Assembly: GCA_964614525.1 (NCBI GenBank)
Contig: CAZTPA010000005.1
Span: 1-64,000 of the forward strand
Source of the DNA: PWND01 sp964614525
Lineage (GTDB): Bacteria; Bacteroidota; Bacteroidia; Bacteroidales; UBA7960
Length of the DNA stretch: 64,000 bases
Direction: 5' to 3'
The notes beneath the pieces were generated by a model. That model searched no databases, had not been told where the DNA came from, and saw nothing but the letters and a program-made list of their open reading frames with translations. Made by a program: the position numbers and the translations under genes. This document shows positions 52,901 through 59,816 of the stretch, piece by piece (positions within the stretch are counted from its first letter, which is position 1; every line of letters begins with the position of its first letter).

Positions 52901-52986
52901 TCGTAAATGGCGGTTTCTTGTGCGCTAAGATTGCAAATAGCTATAACAAAGATACTTATGAGGAGAATTATTCTTTTTATAATCAT
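49915..52986 (-). CDS. Large exported tetratricopeptide-repeat protein
   Basis: The 1023-residue protein has a signal peptide (MIIKRIILLISIFVIAICNLSAQ) and then TPR units over nearly the full length, such as 'GIASYKMGNLHYRKRSYDDALYWYAKV', 'GEAYFRKGNYEEAIPFLETF', 'LGFAYYNAGEYEKAIDNLEKV' and 'ELGNTYMIIDNSQEALNYYNQLISQHP'. It ends in a charged tail ('KDIEEKEDQEKQETKPDTLEIEF'). It is expected in the periplasm or at the inner face of the outer membrane as a scaffold. The downstream barrel gene (45-base gap) makes a joint outer-membrane role likely. The pair looks familiar for the phylum but I know of no assigned function. A triple 20-bp-period repeat lies upstream. Confidence 0.85.
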   Translation of the reverse strand: MIIKRIILLISIFVIAICNLSAQETAIYEQPEADYRLALELFNKEKYGAAQELFLNTIKKIDDNNSEIKINATYYAAICAVELFHPDAEHYLTEFIYKHPTHPKQGIASYKMGNLHYRKRSYDDALYWYAKVDMFELSQREKEEVLFKKAYSYFMKDDIENAKQNFFEIKSPASLFYAPAQYYYAHIAYAEKNYETALLSFQRIKDDRNFGPIVPYYITHIYYKQGKYDKVIELAPPLLEESSTKRSAEISRLIGEAYFRKGNYEEAIPFLETFRQQARTSITREDNYQLGFAYYNAGEYEKAIDNLEKVTRKEDSLAQNAYYHLADAYLKTDQKRFARNAFVSAYKMDFFPQIKEDALFNYAQLSFELSYNPYNEAILAFQKYIEEYPDSHRREKAHEYLINLYMTTRNYKSALESIEETGIKTARYKKAYQRIAYYRGVELFNNGNFGGAIEHFDKSLMYNEEAELLASCLYWKAEALFRMENYDEAIETHNEFLVTPGAFSLDYYPKAHYTIGYSWFQQEDYSNALIAFRQFIRGDIDNQRFINDAYLRIADAYFMLKNYESAIDFYKRAESLGIVDTDYAIYQKALVEGVKGDFNSKIASLKKLLQQYPETSFKDNTLFELGNTYMIIDNSQEALNYYNQLISQHPNSSNTKNAKLKTALIYYNNNEDSKALQVCKSIINQYPGTKEAIEALTLMKNIYVAMDNVDEYFKYAENLPFADMSKAQQDTLTYVAAEKRYMQGDCTNAIKSFANYIDQFPNGLFSVNARFYKAECDFKMNDLQVALKGYEYVLSQPRSQFSENAALRASSINYKLNNYEAALNNFIILEEVAEQRNNLLEAKIGQMRTNFKLSRFEQAINAAQKVIMDERSPQIILQEAHLISGKSYMILNDTENAETTFEKVSKLGETEMAAEAKYNLALIEFRKGDYEKSEELIFKYINEMASYDYWLAKIFILLADNYLQTENVFQAKQTLQSIIENYDGDELNNLAKQKLKDIEEKEDQEKQETKPDTLEIEFQSGNI

Positions 52987-53051
52987 ATTGATGATTTTTT
53001 ATTTAAAAAACGAAATTAAGTATATTTTAACTATGCCTGATGGTCTGTTTA

Positions 53052-53103
53052 TCAACAATTAAGGCTATTTTTCAACAATTAAGCATTGTTATCAACAATA
53101 ATT
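53052..53103. repeat. Three direct repeats with 20-bp period upstream of the TPR gene
   Basis: TCAACAATTAAG occurs at 53052-53063 and 53072-53083 and as TCAACAATAATT at 53092-53103, exactly 20 bases apart. The first and third copies lie within TTATCAACA, one base from the DnaA box TTATCCACA. The array is in the AT-rich gap between the rnpB 3' end and the TPR start. It may bind a regulator or DnaA. Confidence 0.6.
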
Positions 53104-53147
53104 AATTATCAAAACGATTTAGAATAGGTTTTAGTGTGAAAAAAAAA

Positions 53148-53509
53148 GGCAGTCGATAAGCCGGGTTCTGTTAACGACCGAAGCCGTAGTTCTGTCATTT
53201 GTCTAGGATTAGGCTCACGCCTAATCTCCAACGGTCAACCCTCCGGGATTGGGCGGACAACCCTCTATCCCCGGTATATTTGACCTCTCAGCGCATAAGG
53301 TTTACCCACATATACAGTCACCTGCATATGTTGTGAGCTCTTACCTCACATTTTCACCCTTACCCCGCCAAAGACGGGGCGGTTGTTTTCTGTGGCACTT
53401 TCTCTCACTTCTTAATAAAAAGAAGTGGCTTCCCGTTAGGAAGTATGCTGTCCTGTGCTGCCCGGACTTTCCTCGTTCCATCTTTCAGAAACGCGACAGA
53501 ATGACTGCC
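53148..53509 (-). ncRNA. rnpB: RNase P RNA (class A)
   Basis: The minus strand carries the diagnostic GAGGAAAGTCCGGGC near the 5' end and ends pair as P1 (GGCAGTC at 53503-53509 with GACTGCC at 53148-53154). Other conserved parts can be read, including CCCTCCGGGATTG on the plus strand. The 362-base length is normal. A run of T follows the 3' end, so P1 plus this run probably acts as terminator. It lies only 39 bases after the Smr-protein stop on the same strand; no separate TAnnTTTG element is evident between them. Confidence 0.95.
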
Positions 53510-53548
53510 TTTTTTGTTGGTTGGCATTTTGCAGTTGGTAGCTGCTTT

Positions 53549-54646
53549 TTAGCCGTTATTTTTATAGAACACTACTTCTGTAGCACCCATGCCATATCTT
53601 GCATAAGAAGCATCGTAAAACTTAACTCCTTCAAAATTTCGCAGGTATTTATGAATTTCATTTTTTAATACTCCATTGCCCACACCATGAATAAAGATGA
53701 TTTTCGACATTCTCTCTTTCTTGGCCTGATTTAGAGCATTTGTAAAATAATCCATTTGTACTTTTAGCATATCTGCATTTGATATGTTATTGTAGTTTTC
53801 TAAAAGTTCTCCAATGTGTAAGTCAATTTCCGCGATTTTATCATCAATTTTGTGTTTGTCGAGAAAAGACTCTTCCTTAGGTTCCGGCTTACTCGCTCTT
53901 TGTCCTTCATTTAACTTGTCCTGAAGTATTTTCGTTTGTTCTTCACTAAGAGCAGTTTCTTCATTCTTCAATGCCGATTGAAAATCTACAAGTTTGCCAA
54001 TATTAACAGTAAAAGCTTTCTTTCTTAATAGTTTTTCAAACTTAAAGCTTTCTTCCTTATATATTTTTATTGGTTTAAAATCTAGAAATCCGCTAATTGG
54101 TTTTACAGGCATAACTTTATCCGATTTGAAAAATACTCCTTGCAGTAATGCATTTGCCCAAGAATTAATTTCTGACCTACCGATATTTGCCAATAAAATT
54201 TTTGATTCTGATTCAACAGAGCCATAGTCTTCACCGTGAAACTTGCCGGAGTCATTAAGAAACAATGCAAACAGCAGCTCATAAGATGTGTGATTAATCA
54301 GGTACAAATCAAGATTTCCTGATATAGGATTATCCTCAATCTCAGGAACCATCATTATATAAACACCTTCTGTTAATTGGTCTTCATCATTATATGAAAC
54401 ATATATTGGAGATGAATCAGATTCCTCTTCTTCAGTTTCAAAAGTATTATGTCTTATCAATGTTGGTTCATCGGGATCATTGCTGCTGATTTTTAAAAGA
54501 TCGCCCACCATGGTTGGTATTTCAAAACCTTCTTCAATTGCAACATGCACAATCTGGTCGTCAACTATTTTAGTTATTATTCCTCCACCTTTTTCATTCA
54601 AAAAAGAAACTTTATCACCTACTTTAAATCTATTCGTTTTTGCCAT
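53549..54646 (-). CDS. DUF2027 and Smr-domain protein
   Basis: The 365-residue protein starts with a small KOW/SH3-like region ('KVGDKVSFLNEKGGGIITKIVDDQIVHVAIEEGFEIP'), which with the following beta-rich part is the DUF2027 family of Bacteroidota. The C-terminal ~90 residues are an Smr domain: 'EIDLHIGEL' carries the DLH signature, followed by 'KIIFIHGVGNGVLKNEIHKYL' (the HGxGxG loop) and 'GATEVVFYKNN'. Smr domains are nucleases that act on RNA or DNA; bacterial relatives cut mRNA at collided ribosomes. The closeness to rnpB on the same strand suggests cotranscription. Confidence 0.9.
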   Translation of the reverse strand: MAKTNRFKVGDKVSFLNEKGGGIITKIVDDQIVHVAIEEGFEIPTMVGDLLKISSNDPDEPTLIRHNTFETEEEESDSSPIYVSYNDEDQLTEGVYIMMVPEIEDNPISGNLDLYLINHTSYELLFALFLNDSGKFHGEDYGSVESESKILLANIGRSEINSWANALLQGVFFKSDKVMPVKPISGFLDFKPIKIYKEESFKFEKLLRKKAFTVNIGKLVDFQSALKNEETALSEEQTKILQDKLNEGQRASKPEPKEESFLDKHKIDDKIAEIDLHIGELLENYNNISNADMLKVQMDYFTNALNQAKKERMSKIIFIHGVGNGVLKNEIHKYLRNFEGVKFYDASYARYGMGATEVVFYKNNG

Positions 54647-54670
54647 TTAATTTATTGTTTAATCAATTTG

Positions 54671-54678
54671 CAAAATTA
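54671..54678 (-). promoter_or_regulatory. Putative -7 promoter element of the DUF2027-Smr gene
   Basis: TAATTTTG on the minus strand fits TAnnTTTG and lies 25 bases upstream of the ATG. Confidence 0.5.
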
Positions 54679-54728
54679 CAAAAAGAAACGCTCAATGTGA
54701 TAAAACAGGTGAATTTTAGATTTTGCTT

Positions 54729-54736
54729 TATCTTTG
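54729..54736 (+). promoter_or_regulatory. Putative -7 promoter element of the polysaccharide trio
   Basis: TATCTTTG fits TAnnTTTG and lies 54 bases upstream of the flippase ATG. It faces the Smr-gene element at 54671-54678. Confidence 0.5.
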
Positions 54737-54790
54737 AATCCATTATCTTTACAAACTATATAACTTTATATAAATTTTTCAAAGAATTCA

Positions 54791-56275
54791 ATGCAGCAAA
54801 AATTCATTAAAAATCTGCTACTACTATTGGTTTTGAACCTTTTGATCAAGCCTTTTTGGTTGCTTGGTATTGATCGCGCTGTTCAAAACACAGTTGGAGC
54901 TGCCGATTATGGTTTTTATTTTGCTCTGTTTAATTTTTCTTTTCTCTTTAGCATACTTCTGGATTTTGGAATTACCGGTTTTAATAATAGAAATATTGCC
55001 CGTCATGCACAGTTAATAAAAAAGCATCTTTCAAATATTATAGTTGTAAAATTGCTTTTATTTGTTGTTTATTTGCTTTTCACTTTTGCAGGCGCTATTC
55101 TTATTGGATACAGCAGAGAACAAATTTACATGCTGTCATTTCTTGCATTAAATCAATTTATAGCAGGTTTTATTTTATATCTGAGATCAAATTTGAGCGG
55201 CCTGCATCTTTTCAGAATCGACAGCTTATTGTCTGTTCTGGACAGAAGCCTTATAATCATAATTTGCAGCATTTTGCTATGGGGTAATGTTTTGAGCGAA
55301 TTTAAAATTGAATATTTTGTTTACGCCCAAACAGCTTCTTATTCTCTTACGGCATTAATAACATTAATGATTGTTATAAGAAAGTCTAAAATATTGGTGT
55401 TAAAGCTTAATTGGAATTTGCCTTTTTTTATAATGATTGTTAAGAAAAGTATTCCATATGCATTATTGGTTCTGCTAATGACATTTTATTATCGTGTTGA
55501 CAGTGTTATGTTGGAAAGACTTTTAGAAGACGGCTCTATATATTCAGGAATTTACGCCTCTGCTTACCGCTTATTGGATGCGTCAAATATGATAGCATAT
55601 TTGTTTGCTGTTTTGCTTCTTCCTATGTTCTCGAGGATGTTAAAACAAAATCAACTTGTAAATGATCTTGTTAAATTATCATTCACAATACTTTTTACAG
55701 CTGCCTTGATAATTGGTGTAACATCAATGTTTTATTCCGGAGAAATTATGCATCTCTTATATCATATGCATCCTGATGAGACAGTTGCAGAATATAATTT
55801 CAGGATTTTAGAATCATCGCAAGTCTTTGGTATTCTTATGATGAGTTTTATTGCAATTTCTTCAACATATATATTTGGCACTTTGCTTACTGCAGGAGGA
55901 AAATTAAAACAACTTAATATTATAGCTTTGTCATGTATGCTGATAAATATAGCACTGAATTTTATTTTGATACCTTATATGCAATCTACAGGAGCGGCCA
56001 TAGCAAGTCTTTTTACACAAATTTTAGTAGCTTCGTCGCAAATTTGGCTTGTTCACAAATTATTCAGATTTCAAAAAAACTATAAATATATTTTTAAACT
56101 AATAGGTTTTGCAATTGCTGTTGTTATACTGAATACATTATTTACATATAGTAATTTTGAATGGTATTATAATTTTGTTTTGGTGATGGTTTTAAGTTTG
56201 ATAGTTGCGGTGGTGATAAATTTACTTCAACTAAAAAGAATATTCAAACTTCTTTTTGTTAATTTTGAAGCCTGA
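54791..56275 (+). CDS. Wzx-like oligosaccharide flippase (MOP superfamily)
   Basis: The 494-residue protein has about 12-14 hydrophobic helices and the N-terminal Polysacc_synt pattern 'RAVQNTVGAADYGFYFALFNFSFLFSILLDFGITGFNNRNIARH'. Members move lipid-linked glycans across the inner membrane. A conserved-type loop 'FYYRVDSVMLERLLEDGSIYSGIYASAYRLLDASNMIAY' and 'QSTGAAIASLFTQIL' are also typical. It begins the trio flippase-Wzz-ligase on the plus strand. The glycan cannot be identified because no glycosyltransferase genes are beside it. Confidence 0.88.
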   Translation: MQQKFIKNLLLLLVLNLLIKPFWLLGIDRAVQNTVGAADYGFYFALFNFSFLFSILLDFGITGFNNRNIARHAQLIKKHLSNIIVVKLLLFVVYLLFTFAGAILIGYSREQIYMLSFLALNQFIAGFILYLRSNLSGLHLFRIDSLLSVLDRSLIIIICSILLWGNVLSEFKIEYFVYAQTASYSLTALITLMIVIRKSKILVLKLNWNLPFFIMIVKKSIPYALLVLLMTFYYRVDSVMLERLLEDGSIYSGIYASAYRLLDASNMIAYLFAVLLLPMFSRMLKQNQLVNDLVKLSFTILFTAALIIGVTSMFYSGEIMHLLYHMHPDETVAEYNFRILESSQVFGILMMSFIAISSTYIFGTLLTAGGKLKQLNIIALSCMLINIALNFILIPYMQSTGAAIASLFTQILVASSQIWLVHKLFRFQKNYKYIFKLIGFAIAVVILNTLFTYSNFEWYYNFVLVMVLSLIVAVVINLLQLKRIFKLLFVNFEA

Positions 56276-56356
56276 AAACACTAAACAAAGTTGAACACCC
56301 ATATAACATATTGAAATAAAAAGAGTTAAACAAATATTAATAAAATAATTATTGTC

Positions 56357-57397
56357 ATGAAAGAAGTTCCAAGCAGTGATTTTGATACTACAAACATATT
56401 CATGTTTTTTATTAGATGGTGGAAACATCTTTTTGTCATTTGTGTAATAGCAATTGTGGCATCTGTTGTTTTTTCTTCTCCATATTTTATTACTCCTAAA
56501 TTTGAAACACATGTAACTTTGTTTCCTGCATCTACTCATAGTATTTCCAGAGCTGTTTTGGGTGGTGGCGGAATGATTTCAACCCGTCAGGATTTTCTTC
56601 AATATGGTGATATCGAAGATGCAGAACGCTTGCTGCAATTATTGAATTCTTCTACTATAAGCGAAAGAATTACTGCAAGGTTTAATCTTCTCGACCATTA
56701 TGAAATTTCCGAATCATCCTCATTTAGATATACACAACTTTCAAGAATGTATTCAAGTAATGTTTCTTTTAAAAGGACATCATATGGTGCTGTTGAAATA
56801 TCGGTTAGAGATAAGGATCCTGTTATGGCGGCAGATATTGCTAATGAGATAGTTGCACTGGTAGATACAGTTCAAAATGAAATGCGTTATGAGCGAGCTA
56901 CAATGGCTCATGATATTGCCAAAAGTCAATATGAGAATTATCTGGACGAGATTGGACAAGCTGAAGATGATTTAACTGCTATTATGAAAAAAGGGCTTTA
57001 CGATGTTGAGGGACAATCGGCTATGCTTATGCAACAACTTGCAAAAGATCTTTCCGCCGGAAACCAGAAAGGAGCAAATGCTATTAATAAGCAATTAGAT
57101 ATTATCAGTAATTACGGTGGTGAATATATGCATCTGAAGAATTTTCTAAATGCTTCGGGTGAACAATTAAATAAATTGCATCGCAGATACCAGGAAACTA
57201 AAGCAGATCTTGAGAATTTTGTTTCATTTACTTTTGTTATAGACGATGCATATATTCCTGAAAGAAAATCTTATCCTGTAAGATGGTTAATTGTATTTCT
57301 TAGCACAGCAGCGGCTGCTTTCGCTGCAGTATTAGGTTTAATGGTATATGAAAACGTAGTAAGTAAAGGATTGCTTAAGGTTAAAAAGAGCAAATAA
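56357..57397 (+). CDS. Wzz-like polysaccharide chain-length/co-polymerase protein
   Basis: The 346-residue protein has an N-terminal helix ('HLFVICVIAIVASVVFSSPYF', ~residues 24-45), a periplasmic region with coiled-coil segments ('YENYLDEIGQAEDDLTAIMKKG'), and a C-terminal helix ('WLIVFLSTAAAAFAAVLGLMVY', ~315-337). 'DAYIPERKSYPVRW' before the second helix is the Wzz proline-rich signature region. There is no C-terminal tyrosine kinase domain, so it is the Wzz/PCP type rather than a fused Wzc. It lies between the flippase (81-base gap) and the ligase/polymerase (6-base gap). Confidence 0.87.
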   Translation: MKEVPSSDFDTTNIFMFFIRWWKHLFVICVIAIVASVVFSSPYFITPKFETHVTLFPASTHSISRAVLGGGGMISTRQDFLQYGDIEDAERLLQLLNSSTISERITARFNLLDHYEISESSSFRYTQLSRMYSSNVSFKRTSYGAVEISVRDKDPVMAADIANEIVALVDTVQNEMRYERATMAHDIAKSQYENYLDEIGQAEDDLTAIMKKGLYDVEGQSAMLMQQLAKDLSAGNQKGANAINKQLDIISNYGGEYMHLKNFLNASGEQLNKLHRRYQETKADLENFVSFTFVIDDAYIPERKSYPVRWLIVFLSTAAAAFAAVLGLMVYENVVSKGLLKVKKSK

Positions 57398-57403
57398 TTT
57401 CTA

Positions 57404-58864
57404 ATGGGTATTCAGATATTTTCCAAAATCAGGTTAATGTATGCATTCAGTTTGCTGTTTATTGCATTGAATGCTGTGTTAATAATGTATGACAATTATT
57501 GGCTTTTAGCATTACCCGTGGCTTTGGGTGCTGTATTGCTTTTCTTTTTTCCATTGGACAAACTTTTGTTGCTTATTGTTGCAATTACTCCATTTACTTT
57601 TAGATATAGTAATGTTGAAATGGGGTTTTCTGTCATACTGCCAACAGAACCTATTATTGCAATAGTGATGTTGCTGTTTTTCCTAAAATTGATTTATGAA
57701 AGGGATTATGACAGGCCGGTTTTAAAACATCCTTTAACAATTATTATTATTATACAATTGTTGTGGATGCTTTTAACTACTATTACCAGTGAACTACCGC
57801 TTGTTTCTTTTAAGTTTTTTATTTCACGTTTATGGTTTGTCACTATATTTTACTTTTTAACTATAAGATTGTTTAAATCTTATGACAAATTACGGTGGTT
57901 CCCATGGGTTTATGCTGTGCCATTGGCAATAATTGTAATATATATAACATTTATCCATTCTTTGTCAGGGTTTGAAAGGTTTGCAGGCATTTCCGCTGTA
58001 AAACCTTTTTTTAATGATCATACTAATTATGGTGCTACACTTGCACTTGTAGCACCAATTTTTGCGATTATGGCATTTTACAAGCCATACAAAAAGATTA
58101 TCAGACGAGTTTCTTTGTTATTATTCCTTTTGTTTGCCATAGGAATTTTGTTTAGCTATTCCAGGGCTTCATGGTTAAGCCTGGCATTAGCATTTGGATT
58201 TTTCCTTGTGTTGGCGCTGAGGATTAATTTTAAATTGCTTTTGGTTGCAGCTGCTATAGCTGTTGGGTTTTTCTTTTTATATCAGGAGCAGATTTTAATT
58301 AATCTTGAAAGAAATACCCAGGAGTCTTCCGGTGATTTTTCCGAACATGTACAGTCTATCAGCAATATTACATCAGATGCTTCAAATCTTGAAAGAATAA
58401 ACCGTTGGAGGTCTGCTATAAGGATGTATCAGGACAGGCCTGTTTTAGGTTGGGGGCCGGGAACTTATCAGTTTGTGTATGCTCCTTTTCAACTGGCGCA
58501 GGATTATACTATTATTACTACACACTTTGGTGATTTGGGAAATGCTCACAGTGAATACCTGGGGCCGCTTTCTGAATCAGGAATGCCCGGCATGTTAATA
58601 ATGTTTGCCTTGGTTATTGCAATTATATTTACTGCTGTGAAAAATTTCAAACATAATCCACACATGGAATTGCGCTGGCTTTCATTGGGCATACTACTGG
58701 GATTTATTTCTTACTTTACTCACGGATTGTTAAATAACTTTCTTGATACTGATAAGATTTCTGTGCCTTTTTGGAGTTTTGCTGCTATTCTTGTTGCTAT
58801 TGATGTATTCTTTGGTTCGAAAAGCAAAACAGCTATAGATAATAAATCTTCTGAGAAAAATTAA
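57404..58864 (+). CDS. O-antigen ligase / polysaccharide polymerase family protein
   Basis: The 486-residue protein has about 10-12 membrane helices and the Wzy_C family motif region: 'SRASWLSLALAFGFFL', 'ERINRWRSAIRMYQDRPVLGWGPGTYQF' and 'GNAHSEYLGPLSESGMPGMLIM'. The family includes WaaL ligases and Wzy polymerases, which cannot be separated by sequence alone. A large extracytoplasmic loop precedes 'LGWGPG'. Its start is 6 bases after the Wzz-like stop, so translation is likely coupled. It is the last gene of the trio. Confidence 0.87.
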   Translation: MGIQIFSKIRLMYAFSLLFIALNAVLIMYDNYWLLALPVALGAVLLFFFPLDKLLLLIVAITPFTFRYSNVEMGFSVILPTEPIIAIVMLLFFLKLIYERDYDRPVLKHPLTIIIIIQLLWMLLTTITSELPLVSFKFFISRLWFVTIFYFLTIRLFKSYDKLRWFPWVYAVPLAIIVIYITFIHSLSGFERFAGISAVKPFFNDHTNYGATLALVAPIFAIMAFYKPYKKIIRRVSLLLFLLFAIGILFSYSRASWLSLALAFGFFLVLALRINFKLLLVAAAIAVGFFFLYQEQILINLERNTQESSGDFSEHVQSISNITSDASNLERINRWRSAIRMYQDRPVLGWGPGTYQFVYAPFQLAQDYTIITTHFGDLGNAHSEYLGPLSESGMPGMLIMFALVIAIIFTAVKNFKHNPHMELRWLSLGILLGFISYFTHGLLNNFLDTDKISVPFWSFAAILVAIDVFFGSKSKTAIDNKSSEKN

Positions 58865-58878
58865 GCTTTAATCTTGGT

Positions 58879-58909
58879 TTTGCTTGAAGATAATAATCTG
58901 TTAACTTTG
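58879..58909 (+). promoter_or_regulatory. Promoter of the nitroreductase gene
   Basis: TTTG at 58879-58882 and TAACTTTG at 58902-58909 are separated by 19 bases, a near-ideal Bacteroidota promoter. The leader is about 70 bases. Confidence 0.8.
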
Positions 58910-58988
58910 CATAAAAGTGTAATCTAAGCTTATTTATAGATTGAAATTTCCTGAAAATGCTCATTTTTATTAATAAAAAAAAGATATA

Positions 58989-59750
58989 ATGATGAATCAA
59001 ACTATTGAAACTCTTTTGAATCATAAAACTATTAGAAATTATAAGTCAGATCCAATAGATGAAAAAACTCTAAACACTATTTTAGAGGCTGGTTTCAGAG
59101 CCTCAACAACCGGTAATATGCAGGTTTATAGCGTTATAGTATCTAAGGATCGTGAGAAACTTAAAGAACTTTGCAAATTGCATTTTAATCAGAAAATGGT
59201 TGAGCAAGCTCCGGTACTTCTCACTTTCTGTGCCGATTTTAATCGTTTTAATAAATGGTGCGAATTAAGAGATGCAGATCCGGGATATGATAACTTCTTG
59301 TCGTTTTATACTGCCTCAATTGATGCACTGCTTGTAGCTCAAAATGTTGCTGTTGCTGCAGAAGCTTTCGGTTTAGGTATTTGTTATCTTGGCACTACCA
59401 CCTACCAGGCAGATAAACTTATCGAATTTTTTGATTTACCGGAAGGTGTTGTGCCGGTTACAACATTAGTTGTGGGATATCCGGCTGAAAATCCTGATAA
59501 GGTTGACAGATTACCTATGGATGCCGTCGTTCATAATGAAAAGTATAAAAATTATTCAGATGAGGATATTGAAAAAGCATATGCTGAAAAAGAAGCTCTG
59601 CCTCTTACAGAAAAACTGATAGAAGAAAACCAACTGAATAATCTTGCTCAAATATTTACAATGAAGCGTTATACTAAAAAGGACAATATACATTTTAGTA
59701 AAGTATTCCTTGAAGCAATAGAAGATCAGGGCTTTATGAATAATGACTGA
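58989..59750 (+). CDS. NfsA-like nitroreductase family oxidoreductase
   Basis: The 253-residue protein fits FMN-dependent nitroreductases of the NfsA/FRP subgroup. 'LLNHKTIRNYKSDPIDEKTLNTILEAGFRASTTGNMQVYSVIVV'-type N-terminal sequence holds the FMN-phosphate Arg and Ser/Thr, and 'AVAAEAFGLGICYLGT' is the flavin-binding helix and loop. 'VVPVTTLVVGYPAENPD' follows. These enzymes use NAD(P)H to reduce nitro compounds or quinones. The start may be either of two adjacent ATG codons (58989 or 58992). A good promoter and terminator make it a single gene. Confidence 0.88.
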   Translation: MMNQTIETLLNHKTIRNYKSDPIDEKTLNTILEAGFRASTTGNMQVYSVIVSKDREKLKELCKLHFNQKMVEQAPVLLTFCADFNRFNKWCELRDADPGYDNFLSFYTASIDALLVAQNVAVAAEAFGLGICYLGTTTYQADKLIEFFDLPEGVVPVTTLVVGYPAENPDKVDRLPMDAVVHNEKYKNYSDEDIEKAYAEKEALPLTEKLIEENQLNNLAQIFTMKRYTKKDNIHFSKVFLEAIEDQGFMNND

Positions 59751-59782
59751 TAAAATACCTAATCACATCATAATTTATTAGA

Positions 59783-59816
59783 AAACAGGTCTCTTCATTA
59801 ATAGAGGCCTGTTTTT
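59783..59816 (+). terminator. Terminator of the nitroreductase gene
   Basis: AAACAGGTCTCT and AGAGGCCTGTTT form a 12-bp stem (one G-U pair) with an eight-base loop, then five T residues. The right half lies over the last codons of the convergent kinase gene and may serve it too. Confidence 0.9.

Noticed and set aside
53040..53110. Replication origin
   Set aside because: Only two imperfect DnaA-like boxes are visible, there is no dnaA gene, and skew cannot be computed by eye; reported only as an iteron-like repeat.
53249..53668. Plus-strand open frame of 139 codons
   Set aside because: It is antisense to rnpB and the end of the Smr gene; structure and conservation of RNase P RNA explain this sequence.
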